Shown piece by piece: positions 25,563 through 33,033 of a DNA stretch of 64,000 nt. The DNA comes from Cobetia amphilecti (GTDB lineage: Bacteria; Pseudomonadota; Gammaproteobacteria; Pseudomonadales; Halomonadaceae): assembly GCF_030010415.1 (NCBI RefSeq), contig NZ_JASCSA010000008.1; one strand, 5' to 3'. Position 1 is the first letter of the stretch. Every line of letters starts with the position of its first letter. Both the position numbers and the translations under genes were made by a program. The notes under the pieces were generated by a model. That model was given only the letters and a program-made list of their open reading frames with translations, did no database searches and was not told the DNA's origin.

Positions 25563-26084
25563 ATGCTAACCCTGCTTGCACGTGTGCATGACGGCGTGAC
25601 GCGAGCAGGCTTCCTTCTGGGCGGTGTCACCTTGTGTGGCATCGTCCTGTGCTTCTGGCTGGAAGTCATCGCGCGCTACTTCTTCAACTCTCCCACCCTG
25701 TGGTCCGGCGCGATGGTGGCTTACCTGCTATGCCTCTCGATTTCGCTGGCAACGCCGGAACTGGCACGCACCCACGGCCATATCGCCATCACCGTGCTGC
25801 CGGAGCGCCTCGGCCCTGCCGCGCGCGCCTTCTATGATCGTCTCCTCGCCCTGGTGACCGGCGCCGTCTGCGCCGTGGCCGGTTGGATCTGCGTGCAGGA
25901 AAGCCTGCGTCAGTTCAATTACCACACCACCACCGCCATGGGCCTCGACATCCCCAAGTACTGGGTCTCCAGCTTCATCGCCTACGCGATGATCAGCGCC
26001 GCCCTGTACTTCCTGCGCCACGCCTTTAGCCGCTCGACTAGCCGCGCGACGCCCCCGGCTACCGCCGCCAGAAAAGGACCCTGA
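25563..26084 (+). CDS. TRAP transporter small permease DctQ (second system)
   Basis: A 173-aa membrane protein with four predicted spans and the DctQ-typical FWLEVIARYFFNSPTLWS and ELARTHGHIAI segments. It begins 10 bases after the DctP gene with AAGGA before its ATG and is followed three bases later by dctM. Confidence 0.9.
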   Translation: MLTLLARVHDGVTRAGFLLGGVTLCGIVLCFWLEVIARYFFNSPTLWSGAMVAYLLCLSISLATPELARTHGHIAITVLPERLGPAARAFYDRLLALVTGAVCAVAGWICVQESLRQFNYHTTTAMGLDIPKYWVSSFIAYAMISAALYFLRHAFSRSTSRATPPATAARKGP

Positions 26085-26087
26085 GTC

Positions 26088-27392
26088 ATGGAATGGTATA
26101 CCTCTCTGGGCCTGGCCATCGCCTTGCTGATGGGCCTGTTCGCCCTCGGCATCCCCGTCTTCGCCGCCTTCCTGACCATCAACGTGCTCGGCACGCTGTG
26201 GTTGATGGGCACCGCCGGTTTCGGCATGTTCGCCAACAGTGTCTACGACAGCATGACCTCGGAGACGCTGACCACCATCGCGCTGTTCGTGCTGATGGGG
26301 GAGCTGCTGTTCCGCTCCGGCTCCATCGATGTGATCTTCGACTCGCTGGATGCCCTGATGGGCCGCATGAAGGGTCGCCTCTACTTCTTCGTCGTCGCCC
26401 TCTCGACGCTGTTCGGTGCCCTGTCCGGCTCGGCGCTGGCCGTGACCGCCATGCTCAGCCGCTCGGCGCTGCCGACCATGCAGGAGCGCGGCTATGACGA
26501 CAGGCTCTCCATCGGCCTGATTCTGGGTGGTGCGAGTCTCGCGCCGATCATCCCGCCGAGCCTGTTGGTGATCATCATCGGCTCGATGGTGGATGTCTCC
26601 ATCGCGCGCCTGCTGATAGCGGGTATCCTGCCCGGCATCCTGCTGGCCGCGCTGTTCATCCTCTATGTGAAGGTGCGCATCACGCTGGACCCGCGCCGCG
26701 CGCCGCCCGTCGATGAAAGCGGAGGCGGCACGGCCCAGGAAAAGCGCCGCGCCGTGATCAACATGCTGCCGTTCACCATCATCATCTTCGCCGTGCTCGG
26801 CCTGATTCTGCTCGGCATCGCCACGCCGTCCGAATCCGCCGCCACCGGTGTGCTGGGCTCGCTGGTGGTCGCGGCCTACTACCGCAAGTTCTCGTTCAAG
26901 ATGGCTGGCGAGGCGGTGATGTCCTCGCTCAAGGTCAGCACCATGATCATCCTGATCCTGGCGTGTTCGAAGCTGTTCTCGCAGCTGTTGAGCTTCACCG
27001 GCGCCACCAGCGGTCTGGTGAGCAGCGTGACAGGGCTGGATCTCGATCCGGTGTGGATGCTGCTGATCCTGATGCTGATTCCGCTGATCGCCTGCATGTT
27101 CATCGACCAGATCGCCTTCATGATGGTGGTGATTCCCATCTACGCGCCGCTGGTCAAGCTGTATGGCTTTGATCCGGTGTGGTTCTGGACACTGTTCCTG
27201 ATCAACATCTCGGTGGGCAGTCTGACCCCGCCCTTCGGCTACAACCTGTTCGCGGTGAAAGGCGCCGCCCCGGCGACGCCGATGCAGACCATCTACGCCG
27301 CGGCCTGGCCGATCGTCATCTGCTTCCTGTTCGCGATGCTGATGCTCTACTGGGCTCCGTGGCTGACGACCTTCCTGCCCAGCCTGATCTGA
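26088..27392 (+). CDS. TRAP transporter large permease DctM (second system)
   Basis: A 434-aa multispanning inner-membrane protein, the Na+-coupled transport subunit. Family segments include FGALSGSALAVTAMLSRSAL and LAPIIPPSLLVIIIGS, with the inverted-repeat counterpart VGSLTPPFGYNLFAVKG near the C terminus. It is directly downstream of the DctQ gene. Confidence 0.93.
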   Translation: MEWYTSLGLAIALLMGLFALGIPVFAAFLTINVLGTLWLMGTAGFGMFANSVYDSMTSETLTTIALFVLMGELLFRSGSIDVIFDSLDALMGRMKGRLYFFVVALSTLFGALSGSALAVTAMLSRSALPTMQERGYDDRLSIGLILGGASLAPIIPPSLLVIIIGSMVDVSIARLLIAGILPGILLAALFILYVKVRITLDPRRAPPVDESGGGTAQEKRRAVINMLPFTIIIFAVLGLILLGIATPSESAATGVLGSLVVAAYYRKFSFKMAGEAVMSSLKVSTMIILILACSKLFSQLLSFTGATSGLVSSVTGLDLDPVWMLLILMLIPLIACMFIDQIAFMMVVIPIYAPLVKLYGFDPVWFWTLFLINISVGSLTPPFGYNLFAVKGAAPATPMQTIYAAAWPIVICFLFAMLMLYWAPWLTTFLPSLI

Positions 27393-27414
27393 CCGACCAC
27401 GACGAGAGACTTCC

Positions 27415-28083
27415 ATGTACCAACTCAATGACATGCCAGCGCAGGTCGCGCCTGAACGGCTGGAACAGCTCCGCCAGTGCGAGACGGCCACCATCGGCCA
27501 CTTCCACACCCACGGCTTCGTCGAACCGGCGATTGCCAGCATGCTGCCCGAGGTGCGCATCGCCGGTACCGCCGTCACCGTCTCGCTGCCGCCGGAAGAT
27601 GGCACCCTGCTCAACCACCTGATGCGCCTGGTGCGTCCGGGCGATGTGCTGATCGTGCATCGTCAGGGCGATCGCCACCGCGCCTGCTGGGGCGGCGTGA
27701 TGACGGAAGTCGCCTCGCGCCTCGGCGTGGCAGGCGTGGTGATCGACGGCATGGCCACCGATGCGCTGACCATTCGCGACAAGCAGTTCCCGGTCTGGAG
27801 TCGCGGTGTCGCCTCGCTGACCACCCGCTTCGCCGGTATCGGCGGCGCGCTCAATGTGCCGGTCAGCATCGGCGGTGTCGTCGTCAATCCGGGCGATGCC
27901 ATCCTCGCTGATGAAAGCGGCGTCATCGTCATGGCGCCCGAGGAAGTCTCGGCCATCGCCAACCACGCCATCGAGGTACAAGAAGCGGAAGAAGTGCTAT
28001 TGGCGAAGATCGCCGACGGCGCCTGCCTGCCGGACCTCACCGGCTCCAGCAAGCTGATCGAGGAAGTGAACGCACGCGGTTGA
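27415..28083 (+). CDS. RraA-like protein / 4-hydroxy-4-methyl-2-oxoglutarate aldolase family
   Basis: A 222-aa protein of the RraA / HMG-CHA aldolase family, which includes class II pyruvate aldolases and the RNase E inhibitor RraA. The fold is visible in RPGDVLIVHRQGDRHRACWGGVMTEVA (the GGVMTEVA substrate-loop region) and VVVNPGDAILADESGVIVM, with the Asp and Arg used by the aldolases. Position at the end of a TRAP operon argues for an aldolase acting on an imported acid such as a hydroxy-oxo dicarboxylate, rather than RNase E control. A strong terminator follows. Confidence 0.82.
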   Translation: MYQLNDMPAQVAPERLEQLRQCETATIGHFHTHGFVEPAIASMLPEVRIAGTAVTVSLPPEDGTLLNHLMRLVRPGDVLIVHRQGDRHRACWGGVMTEVASRLGVAGVVIDGMATDALTIRDKQFPVWSRGVASLTTRFAGIGGALNVPVSIGGVVVNPGDAILADESGVIVMAPEEVSAIANHAIEVQEAEEVLLAKIADGACLPDLTGSSKLIEEVNARG

Positions 28084-28121
28084 TCCACCCTCCTGATTCG
28101 CCCGCGAGACGCTGAAACCAA

Positions 28122-28153
28122 AAAAGGCCACCAGATTGCTCTGGTGGCCTTTT
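28122..28153 (+). terminator. Rho-independent terminator after the RraA-like gene
   Basis: A 14-bp stem (28122-28135 with 28140-28153) with a 4-base loop and A-rich and T-rich flanks, so it could act in both directions and also serve the convergent OsmC-like gene. Confidence 0.9.
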
Positions 28154-28160
28154 GGGTTCT

Positions 28161-28230
28161 GACACGGTCTGTATAACACGGTCAGTTTGACACGGTCGGT
28201 CGGACACGGTCAGTCTGACGCGGGCTGAGG
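28161..28230. repeat. 14-bp tandem repeat, five degenerate copies
   Basis: Units start at 28161, 28175, 28189, 28203 and 28217 on the pattern GACACGGTCAGTTT, with most changes in the last five bases. The array fills the space between the terminator and the stop codon of the OsmC-like gene. Confidence 0.9.
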
Positions 28231-28239
28231 AGCTGCCTA

Positions 28240-28746
28240 TCACTGATGGGTGATCACCGCCTCACAGCTGACCGGAAAATTCAGCGAATTGGCGATGAAG
28301 CACAGCGCATGCGCTCGATGGTGCAGCTCATGGGCGAGCGCGATATCGTCACCGGCGGCCAGCGTGATCTCGGGGCGCAGCACGATGGAGGTGAAACGCC
28401 CCGCCTCGCCCGGGTTCTCTGTCTGAGTCTTGTCATCAGCGGCGGGCGCGCCTTCCTGCATCGTGCCCTCGGCGTGGTCGTGATAGCTCATGACACGAAT
28501 GCCGGCCTCTGCACACAGGTGCAGATACCACAGCTTGTGGCAGGCCGAGACGGAGGCCACCAGCATGTCTTCCGGATTCCAGCGGCCAGCGTCACCCCGA
28601 AAGGCGGGATCGGCGGAGCCTTCCAGGCTCGGCTTGCCACTGACACGGGCCACGAAATCACGCTCATAGGCGGTGTAATGGCGGGTGCCATCACCGCGAT
28701 TGCCGGTCCACTCAAGTTCAACCGAATACTGGTGTCGTCTGGACAT
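28240..28746 (-). CDS. OsmC-family protein (organic hydroperoxide / OsmC-like)
   Basis: A 168-aa OsmC/Ohr-fold protein, a family that includes thiol peroxidases. The first conserved region NPEDMLVASVSACHKLWYLH carries one Cys (SACH), and the second C-terminal region HHRAHALCFIANSLNFPV carries another, matching the two-Cys arrangement. The conserved Arg/Glu residues of Ohr are less clear, so detoxification of hydroperoxides is probable but unproven. The start at 28746 is chosen because longer frames lack similarity to the fold. It is a single gene. Confidence 0.85.
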   Translation of the reverse strand: MSRRHQYSVELEWTGNRGDGTRHYTAYERDFVARVSGKPSLEGSADPAFRGDAGRWNPEDMLVASVSACHKLWYLHLCAEAGIRVMSYHDHAEGTMQEGAPAADDKTQTENPGEAGRFTSIVLRPEITLAAGDDIALAHELHHRAHALCFIANSLNFPVSCEAVITHQ

Positions 28747-28905
28747 CGTTGTCTGCTGCTCTCTCTCAAGGGAAACCGCGTGCGCCGCATGACGCGCAGT
28801 CTGATACTTCTGCCTGATTAGGCATCTGAACAGCGTCAGCACGCAAGAAGTCACCGTAGGCCGATGATAGGATTGAATCGATCGCACTCTGACAGGATGT
28901 CACGC

Positions 28906-29997
28906 ATGGCGTTTGCCGTAATACGCTCCTTTGGGGCAATTCCCGGGCTGGCTGCCGCCGCCCTGACGCTCGGACTGGGCCTGGGCCTGTGCCTCATCAC
29001 CCCCGGTGCCTCGGCACGCGCCGAAGCCGCACAATTTCGCCCCACGCCCAAGGTCATCAATACGCTGAGCAGTACCTACGGCTTCGTCATCGCCCAGGAC
29101 ATCACGCTGTCACGCATCGCCGACGAGTATCCCGGCCTCGCGCCGGATGCGGAACTGGCCTCCGCCTACTTCAAGAATGCCTTCCCGAACATCACCCATC
29201 GTCTGGCGGAAAACCTCGCCACCCTGATGGGCAAGGACCACGCGCGCGAAGTGCTGGAGGGCATCCGCCGTCAGATAAAGAAGGAACTGGATTCGCAGCT
29301 GACCACCGACAAGCTGACCAGCGACTTCGCGGCCCGCTTCATCGAGGCCATTCATCTGCGCGCCCAGGGGGAATATCTGCCCTCACCGTTCAAGGAATTC
29401 CTGCTGGCGACCAAGTATCAGATCGAGCCGGTATACGAGCTGTACGACGGTTATTTTCAGGAATTCCACACCAAGGGCCACGCCAAGTCACAGGGCATCA
29501 ACCTGGCGCTGCATCTGCCTGCCTCGTGGTCTGCCGCCGAGGGTCGCCTGCCGCATATCGTGCAGAAATGGCAGAGCCAAGCGGGTACCGGCACCGACAT
29601 GATCATCCTCGAGATCTATGATCTGCATGGCGAGACAGTCAGCGACGCGCAGCTCAAGGTAATGGCCGCCACGGACCAACTGGCGCAATGGGCGCCCATC
29701 AACAGTCAGATGCTCGACTCCGGCCTGACCCGAGTGGATCACCGTCAGGTCTACTGGTTCGATATCGCCATGACACAGCGACACCAGGGCACGCCCATCA
29801 CCTCGCAGACCCGCGAATACGGCCTCTTCCTCGACGACAAGCTGATCCGCTTGCACTGCACCAGCTACCACCCCACCGCCGACGGCACCACCTACGCCAA
29901 AGCCAAGACAGACCTCACCGACGATGACGGCTTCAGCGAGATCAAGCCGTTATGTGAGGGAGTGATGGGGAGTTTGGTGGTGATGGATAGAGATTGA
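28906..29997 (+). CDS. exported protein of unknown function, 363 aa
   Basis: I do not recognise a family. A signal peptide or N-terminal anchor covers about residues 8-35 of the longest frame (a Leu/Gly-rich segment ending SARAEA), so the protein is probably periplasmic. The rest is soluble, with a helical first half and a mixed second half, and only scattered Cys. I chose the ATG at 28906 because ACAGG is about 9 bases upstream; ATGs at 28897 and 28864 are in frame. Composition is like the host genome, and it is the last host-like gene before the AT-rich retron island. Confidence 0.75.
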   Translation: MAFAVIRSFGAIPGLAAAALTLGLGLGLCLITPGASARAEAAQFRPTPKVINTLSSTYGFVIAQDITLSRIADEYPGLAPDAELASAYFKNAFPNITHRLAENLATLMGKDHAREVLEGIRRQIKKELDSQLTTDKLTSDFAARFIEAIHLRAQGEYLPSPFKEFLLATKYQIEPVYELYDGYFQEFHTKGHAKSQGINLALHLPASWSAAEGRLPHIVQKWQSQAGTGTDMIILEIYDLHGETVSDAQLKVMAATDQLAQWAPINSQMLDSGLTRVDHRQVYWFDIAMTQRHQGTPITSQTREYGLFLDDKLIRLHCTSYHPTADGTTYAKAKTDLTDDDGFSEIKPLCEGVMGSLVVMDRD

Positions 29998-30156
29998 AGC
30001 ATCAAAATTTATGCCATTTTCACGAACTTCTGCCTTTTCTACCAGAATTATGAGATCGAATGCTTAGTTACTTCGCAAGCCTAAAGCCTATCAGTATAAC
30101 AAAAAGCTATAAAAAGAATTAAAAATATACTCATCCAACCAAAAAATAAAAAATTA

Positions 30157-30186
30157 TTGACGAAATACACAAAGTGGTAATATAGT
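30157..30186 (+). promoter_or_regulatory. predicted sigma-70 promoter of the retron
   Basis: TTGACG at 30157-30162 is followed by TATAGT at 30181-30186 (18-base spacer), or TAATAT at 30178-30183 (15-base spacer), in an AT-rich tract. Transcription would begin near 30192, just ahead of the structured RNA. Confidence 0.6.
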
Positions 30187-30197
30187 GTATCTATTAC
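30177..30197. promoter_or_regulatory. inverted repeat overlapping the retron -10 element
   Basis: GTAATA and TATTAC form 6-bp arms at the ends of a 21-base element that covers the -10 region. Operators of Xre-type regulators often look like this, and such a protein is encoded downstream, so autoregulation is a reasonable inference. Confidence 0.45.
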
Positions 30198-30400
30198 TGG
30201 ATAACGAGAGATAACGCCATCGTAATTGAGCAAGTTTAGTTTCTTGCTCGTGGAGGTATGACCTCTACCCTTTACCCCCGCAGATGTCCGGCCAGCTATC
30301 AGTTATGGCGGCCTACGTAGATGCTGGGAACATCACACCGTGTGTGCGACTGCACACGGTGTGGGAAATAGGGGTTTACTGCCAAAAACTCTCAGTACTT
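30192..30400 (+). ncRNA. retron non-coding RNA (msr-msd), boundaries approximate
   Basis: This non-coding stretch lies directly upstream of a retron-type reverse transcriptase operon. It holds two msr-like hairpins: 7-bp arms at 30228-30234/30243-30249 with loop TTTAGTTT, and 30251-30257/30261-30267 with loop ATG. A complex GGCC-rich segment follows (about 30278-30315), then a perfect 11-bp msd-like stem at 30334-30344/30353-30363 with an 8-base loop. The outer a1/a2 pairing could not be fixed with certainty; GAGAG at 30206-30210 with CTCTC at 30389-30393 is a candidate, possibly extended by TACT/AGTA across a bulge. The branching guanosine would then lie just after 30210. Confidence 0.75.
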
Positions 30401-30444
30401 CTTCACGGCGACGTATACGGCAATTCAGCCGTATATTGAAGAAG
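30398..30444 (+). promoter_or_regulatory. hairpin sequestering the ribosome-binding site of the 49-codon ORF
   Basis: CTTCTTCA (30398-30405) pairs perfectly with TGAAGAAG (30437-30444), and inside it TATACGGC (30414-30421) pairs with GCCGTATA (30428-30435) around a 6-base loop. The last paired bases overlap the Shine-Dalgarno GAAGGA at 30441-30446, so folding should limit translation of the small ORF that starts at 30453. Confidence 0.8.
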
Positions 30445-30452
30445 GAAACAAC

Positions 30453-30602
30453 ATGTTCGATAAACGATCCAGTAAATTTTGGCAGACATTGAAGCGATTC
30501 TTCACCAGAAAACGGCTGTGGAAAGCTCTAAAGATTACACTCCAATTTGGATGGTATCTTTACCGCCTGATACGCCTGTTAGAAGGTGACGACATTGAAT
30601 AA
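30453..30602 (+). CDS. small basic protein, 49 aa, candidate retron effector/toxin
   Basis: The reading frame begins with ATG, 6 bases after GAAGGA, and encodes 49 residues ending GDDIE. It contains 12 Lys/Arg and only 5 Asp/Glu, plus many Trp, Phe, Tyr and Leu. Segments such as FWQTLKRFFTRKRLWKAL and QFGWYLYRLIRLL would form amphipathic or membrane-associating helices, a composition typical of small membrane-active toxins. It lies between the retron RNA and the HTH/RT genes, in the same orientation, with its ribosome-binding site inside a hairpin. I know of no named family. Function as the toxic part of the system is inference from size, charge and position. Confidence 0.7.
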   Translation: MFDKRSSKFWQTLKRFFTRKRLWKALKITLQFGWYLYRLIRLLEGDDIE

Positions 30603-30656
30603 ATGTTCCCCTTTTTTCTACACTCCAATATGTGACACAACACTAGGTGCTAGATA

Positions 30657-30992
30657 ATGATACACCGTGCACTGAGGACTATTAGACGTTATCACGAAAC
30701 TCCCAGGACTGAACTTTCTTCCAAATTAGGAATTTCACAAGCACAGCTAACAGCTATCGAATCAGGAAAAAAGCCAGTACAACGTGAGTTACTAGAGAAA
30801 TACTCTAATATTTACGACATTAAAGTCTCATCACTTATATTCTTTTCCGAAACCCTTTCCACACATCCTAAAAAAAATAAATTATCAGAAAATTTCAGAG
30901 CCGCTTTTGCAGGAAAGGTTTTGGATATTATGGAATGGGTAATTAAAAAGGATGCAGATCAGAATGAACAACCCATTGAAGATAAACACTAA
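30657..30992 (+). CDS. Xre-type helix-turn-helix protein of the retron
   Basis: A 111-aa protein with one Xre/Cro-like HTH at about residues 5-60; ELSSKLGISQAQLTAIESGK spans the recognition region. The C-terminal half is helical and unassigned. It precedes and overlaps the reverse transcriptase gene, so the two are translationally coupled, and an AGGTG ribosome-binding site is 8 bases before its ATG. Some retron classes carry exactly this type of HTH partner (type VI in one published scheme, from memory). It may bind the inverted repeat over the retron promoter, or act as antitoxin together with the RT-msDNA complex; both are inference. Confidence 0.88.
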   Translation: MIHRALRTIRRYHETPRTELSSKLGISQAQLTAIESGKKPVQRELLEKYSNIYDIKVSSLIFFSETLSTHPKKNKLSENFRAAFAGKVLDIMEWVIKKDADQNEQPIEDKH

Positions 30993-31914
30993 AAGCAAAT
31001 CTTATTCATTGGAAGACTCTGCGCTATATAAGATTAAAAGTAAAAGAAGGCTATTATCCTTATTAAGCTTATCACATCAGGAACTTAAATCACTTCTAAG
31101 TGATGACAATTACAACATATATCAAGACAATACACAGGAAAAACCTCGGTTAATCGAACACCCTCAGCGCCAACTTGAAAGAATACACACTAGAATTGCT
31201 AGCCTCCTTTGTAGAATCAAACAGCCGGAGTATATACATTCTGGTATAAAAGGTAAGTCTCATCTAACTAATGCTCGTGCTCATGTTGGTCCTGCTCCAA
31301 TTTTGACTACTGATATAAAATCGTTCTATCAAGCCACTCATATACACTCTGTTTTTGACTTTTTTAAAAATAGTCTTGATTGTAGCCCTGACGTAGCAAA
31401 ATTGTTATCGGAATTATGTACCTGTAATGGGCACATCCCAACTGGCAGCAGAATCAGTATGCCACTTGCCTATTGGGCAAATGCGCATATGTTTAATGAG
31501 CTATACAGATACTCTTCTGAAAGAGATATCGTGATGACAGTATTTGTAGATGATATTACTTTCTCAGGCAACAAAGTAACCAGAACATTCAAGCAAAATG
31601 TGAAAAAGATTATTGAAAAGCATAATCATGTAATGCATCCAACTAAAACCGTTTTACATAAGGAGAATTCATTAAAAGTAATTACTGGTGCCGTCGTTGG
31701 TAGTAAAAAATTGCAAATTAGAAACCTCCACCACGAATCTATATACTCTGAACTGAGCCAATGGATGTTGATCCGAGACGAGGACTCTAAAAATTCTAAC
31801 ATTTTTACAGACCAAATCAAAAACAGACTTCTAGGAAAAATAAATTCTCAGGGGCAAATTGATAATAGATTTAAAGACAAAGCTAGAAGCATAAAAAACT
31901 ACCAAAAGGTTTAG
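30964..31914 (+). CDS. retron-type reverse transcriptase
   Basis: This RT would copy the msd part of the upstream RNA into multicopy single-stranded DNA joined to the msr RNA. Counting from the alternative ATG at 30952 (320 aa), the motifs are NARAH at 107-111 (retron-specific NAxxH), the motif A Asp121 in ILTTDIKSF, IPTGSRIS at 162-169, the catalytic box FVDD at 198-201 and ITG at 244-246 (retron VTG position). Both catalytic aspartates of FVDD are kept, but the usual YADD Tyr is Phe. I prefer the ATG at 30964, since the AAAAGG site directly touches 30952. The gene overlaps the HTH gene and is strongly AT-rich compared with the host. Confidence 0.93.
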   Translation: MNNPLKINTKSKSYSLEDSALYKIKSKRRLLSLLSLSHQELKSLLSDDNYNIYQDNTQEKPRLIEHPQRQLERIHTRIASLLCRIKQPEYIHSGIKGKSHLTNARAHVGPAPILTTDIKSFYQATHIHSVFDFFKNSLDCSPDVAKLLSELCTCNGHIPTGSRISMPLAYWANAHMFNELYRYSSERDIVMTVFVDDITFSGNKVTRTFKQNVKKIIEKHNHVMHPTKTVLHKENSLKVITGAVVGSKKLQIRNLHHESIYSELSQWMLIRDEDSKNSNIFTDQIKNRLLGKINSQGQIDNRFKDKARSIKNYQKV

Positions 31915-32085
31915 TTAGGTTTATTTACAAAAACAAGCACCGCAAAAGAACAACAATGATTTCCACAAGGCGAATTACAACCATGTTCATTAATTATGGC
32001 TATGGCATCCCACGCTTTGACAAAAAGCATTTGACTTGAGGTCAAAGTACTATACATGAGTTTACAAAGCTAAAGCTTACTATTC

Positions 32086-33033
32086 TTAATCAAGTCTATT
32101 TGCAACCACCACTTGATCCTTAGGAATAATTATAAGTGTTTTCTTAATATCAGGATAGCAATCACCTACTTTAACCTCTGCAACCAAATTACTCCCTAGC
32201 CCCTTCAGTAAAATATCTGCATTATTTATAAGCTTAAAATCATCCCCAAACTTACTAACGTGACTATCCACACAGTATAACTCTGAGTAAGTATCGTAAG
32301 GCTTTCTGATATGTAAATCGACATTTTCGGATCTCAAACCGACTAATTTCATAGCACCAAATAAAAGCTTATCACTAACATTTCCAAATAGCAGAGGACA
32401 TAGCAGTATCATTGCTAACGCGACAGCCTTAAATTTAATCAGTTTTATTTTTTTGGTGTTATCATCTGCATCTGGATCACTAGCCTCTATTATTGTTGAA
32501 TTAATATTTAAAGCACTAAATCGAATCCAAAAAAAAGCTATCAATATAGAGATACCCATTAGTATCCAAAGAGAAGGGTTACTGACACTATTTATCATCA
32601 AAGAGTCCAGGTCTTCTTTTGAACTCCAGTCTACATTAATAGCAAATATTAGAAAAACACCGTAGATACCAAAAATTATCACAGGGAAGTTAAAGTACCG
32701 TATCTTTAACCACGCTTTATCTGGATTTATGTAACCAATTATGTGACTAGCAAGGCATATAAGTTTCGCACTTACCATAGAAAACAATGAAATTAGCAAT
32801 AAACCTAGGCAGGTCAAGAAAACTATAACGAAAGAGAATATTAGTACAAAAACTACACCACAGAGTATAAGTAGCAATCCATCCCCTAACGTAACGCCTT
32901 CTGGAAAGTAACCTATTTTGAAACAGTAAACGAAGAAAGTTAAGCTTCCTATCAATACACCAGCTTTAGATGAATTAGTTAAAACCTTATCAAAAAGATC
33001 AAAAAACCGAAGATAGTCATTATTATTAAACAC
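32086..33033 (-). CDS. membrane protein of unknown function, 315 aa
   Basis: I do not recognise a family. Six hydrophobic segments are predicted at about residues 24-44, 49-66, 68-88, 112-134, 149-169 and 204-222, followed by a soluble C-terminal part of about 90 residues. The gene is as AT-rich as the retron and lies convergent to the RT, 171 bases away, in the same island. It could be a second defence gene, an island passenger or a retron-associated partner; the opposite orientation argues against co-transcription. The gap to the RT contains a short TTTGAC/GTCAAA inverted repeat near 32030 and no clear terminator. Confidence 0.75.
   Translation of the reverse strand: MFNNNDYLRFFDLFDKVLTNSSKAGVLIGSLTFFVYCFKIGYFPEGVTLGDGLLLILCGVVFVLIFSFVIVFLTCLGLLLISLFSMVSAKLICLASHIIGYINPDKAWLKIRYFNFPVIIFGIYGVFLIFAINVDWSSKEDLDSLMINSVSNPSLWILMGISILIAFFWIRFSALNINSTIIEASDPDADDNTKKIKLIKFKAVALAMILLCPLLFGNVSDKLLFGAMKLVGLRSENVDLHIRKPYDTYSELYCVDSHVSKFGDDFKLINNADILLKGLGSNLVAEVKVGDCYPDIKKTLIIIPKDQVVVANRLD

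Noticed and set aside
27415..28083. RraA as RNase E inhibitor
   Set aside because: It ends a TRAP transport operon and keeps the aldolase-like residues, so a catabolic aldolase role is more likely.
30453..30602. The 49-codon frame being merely part of the retron RNA
   Set aside because: A well-placed GAAGGA, an ATG, no internal stop and a distinctive basic-aromatic composition argue for a real peptide, although direct proof is lacking.
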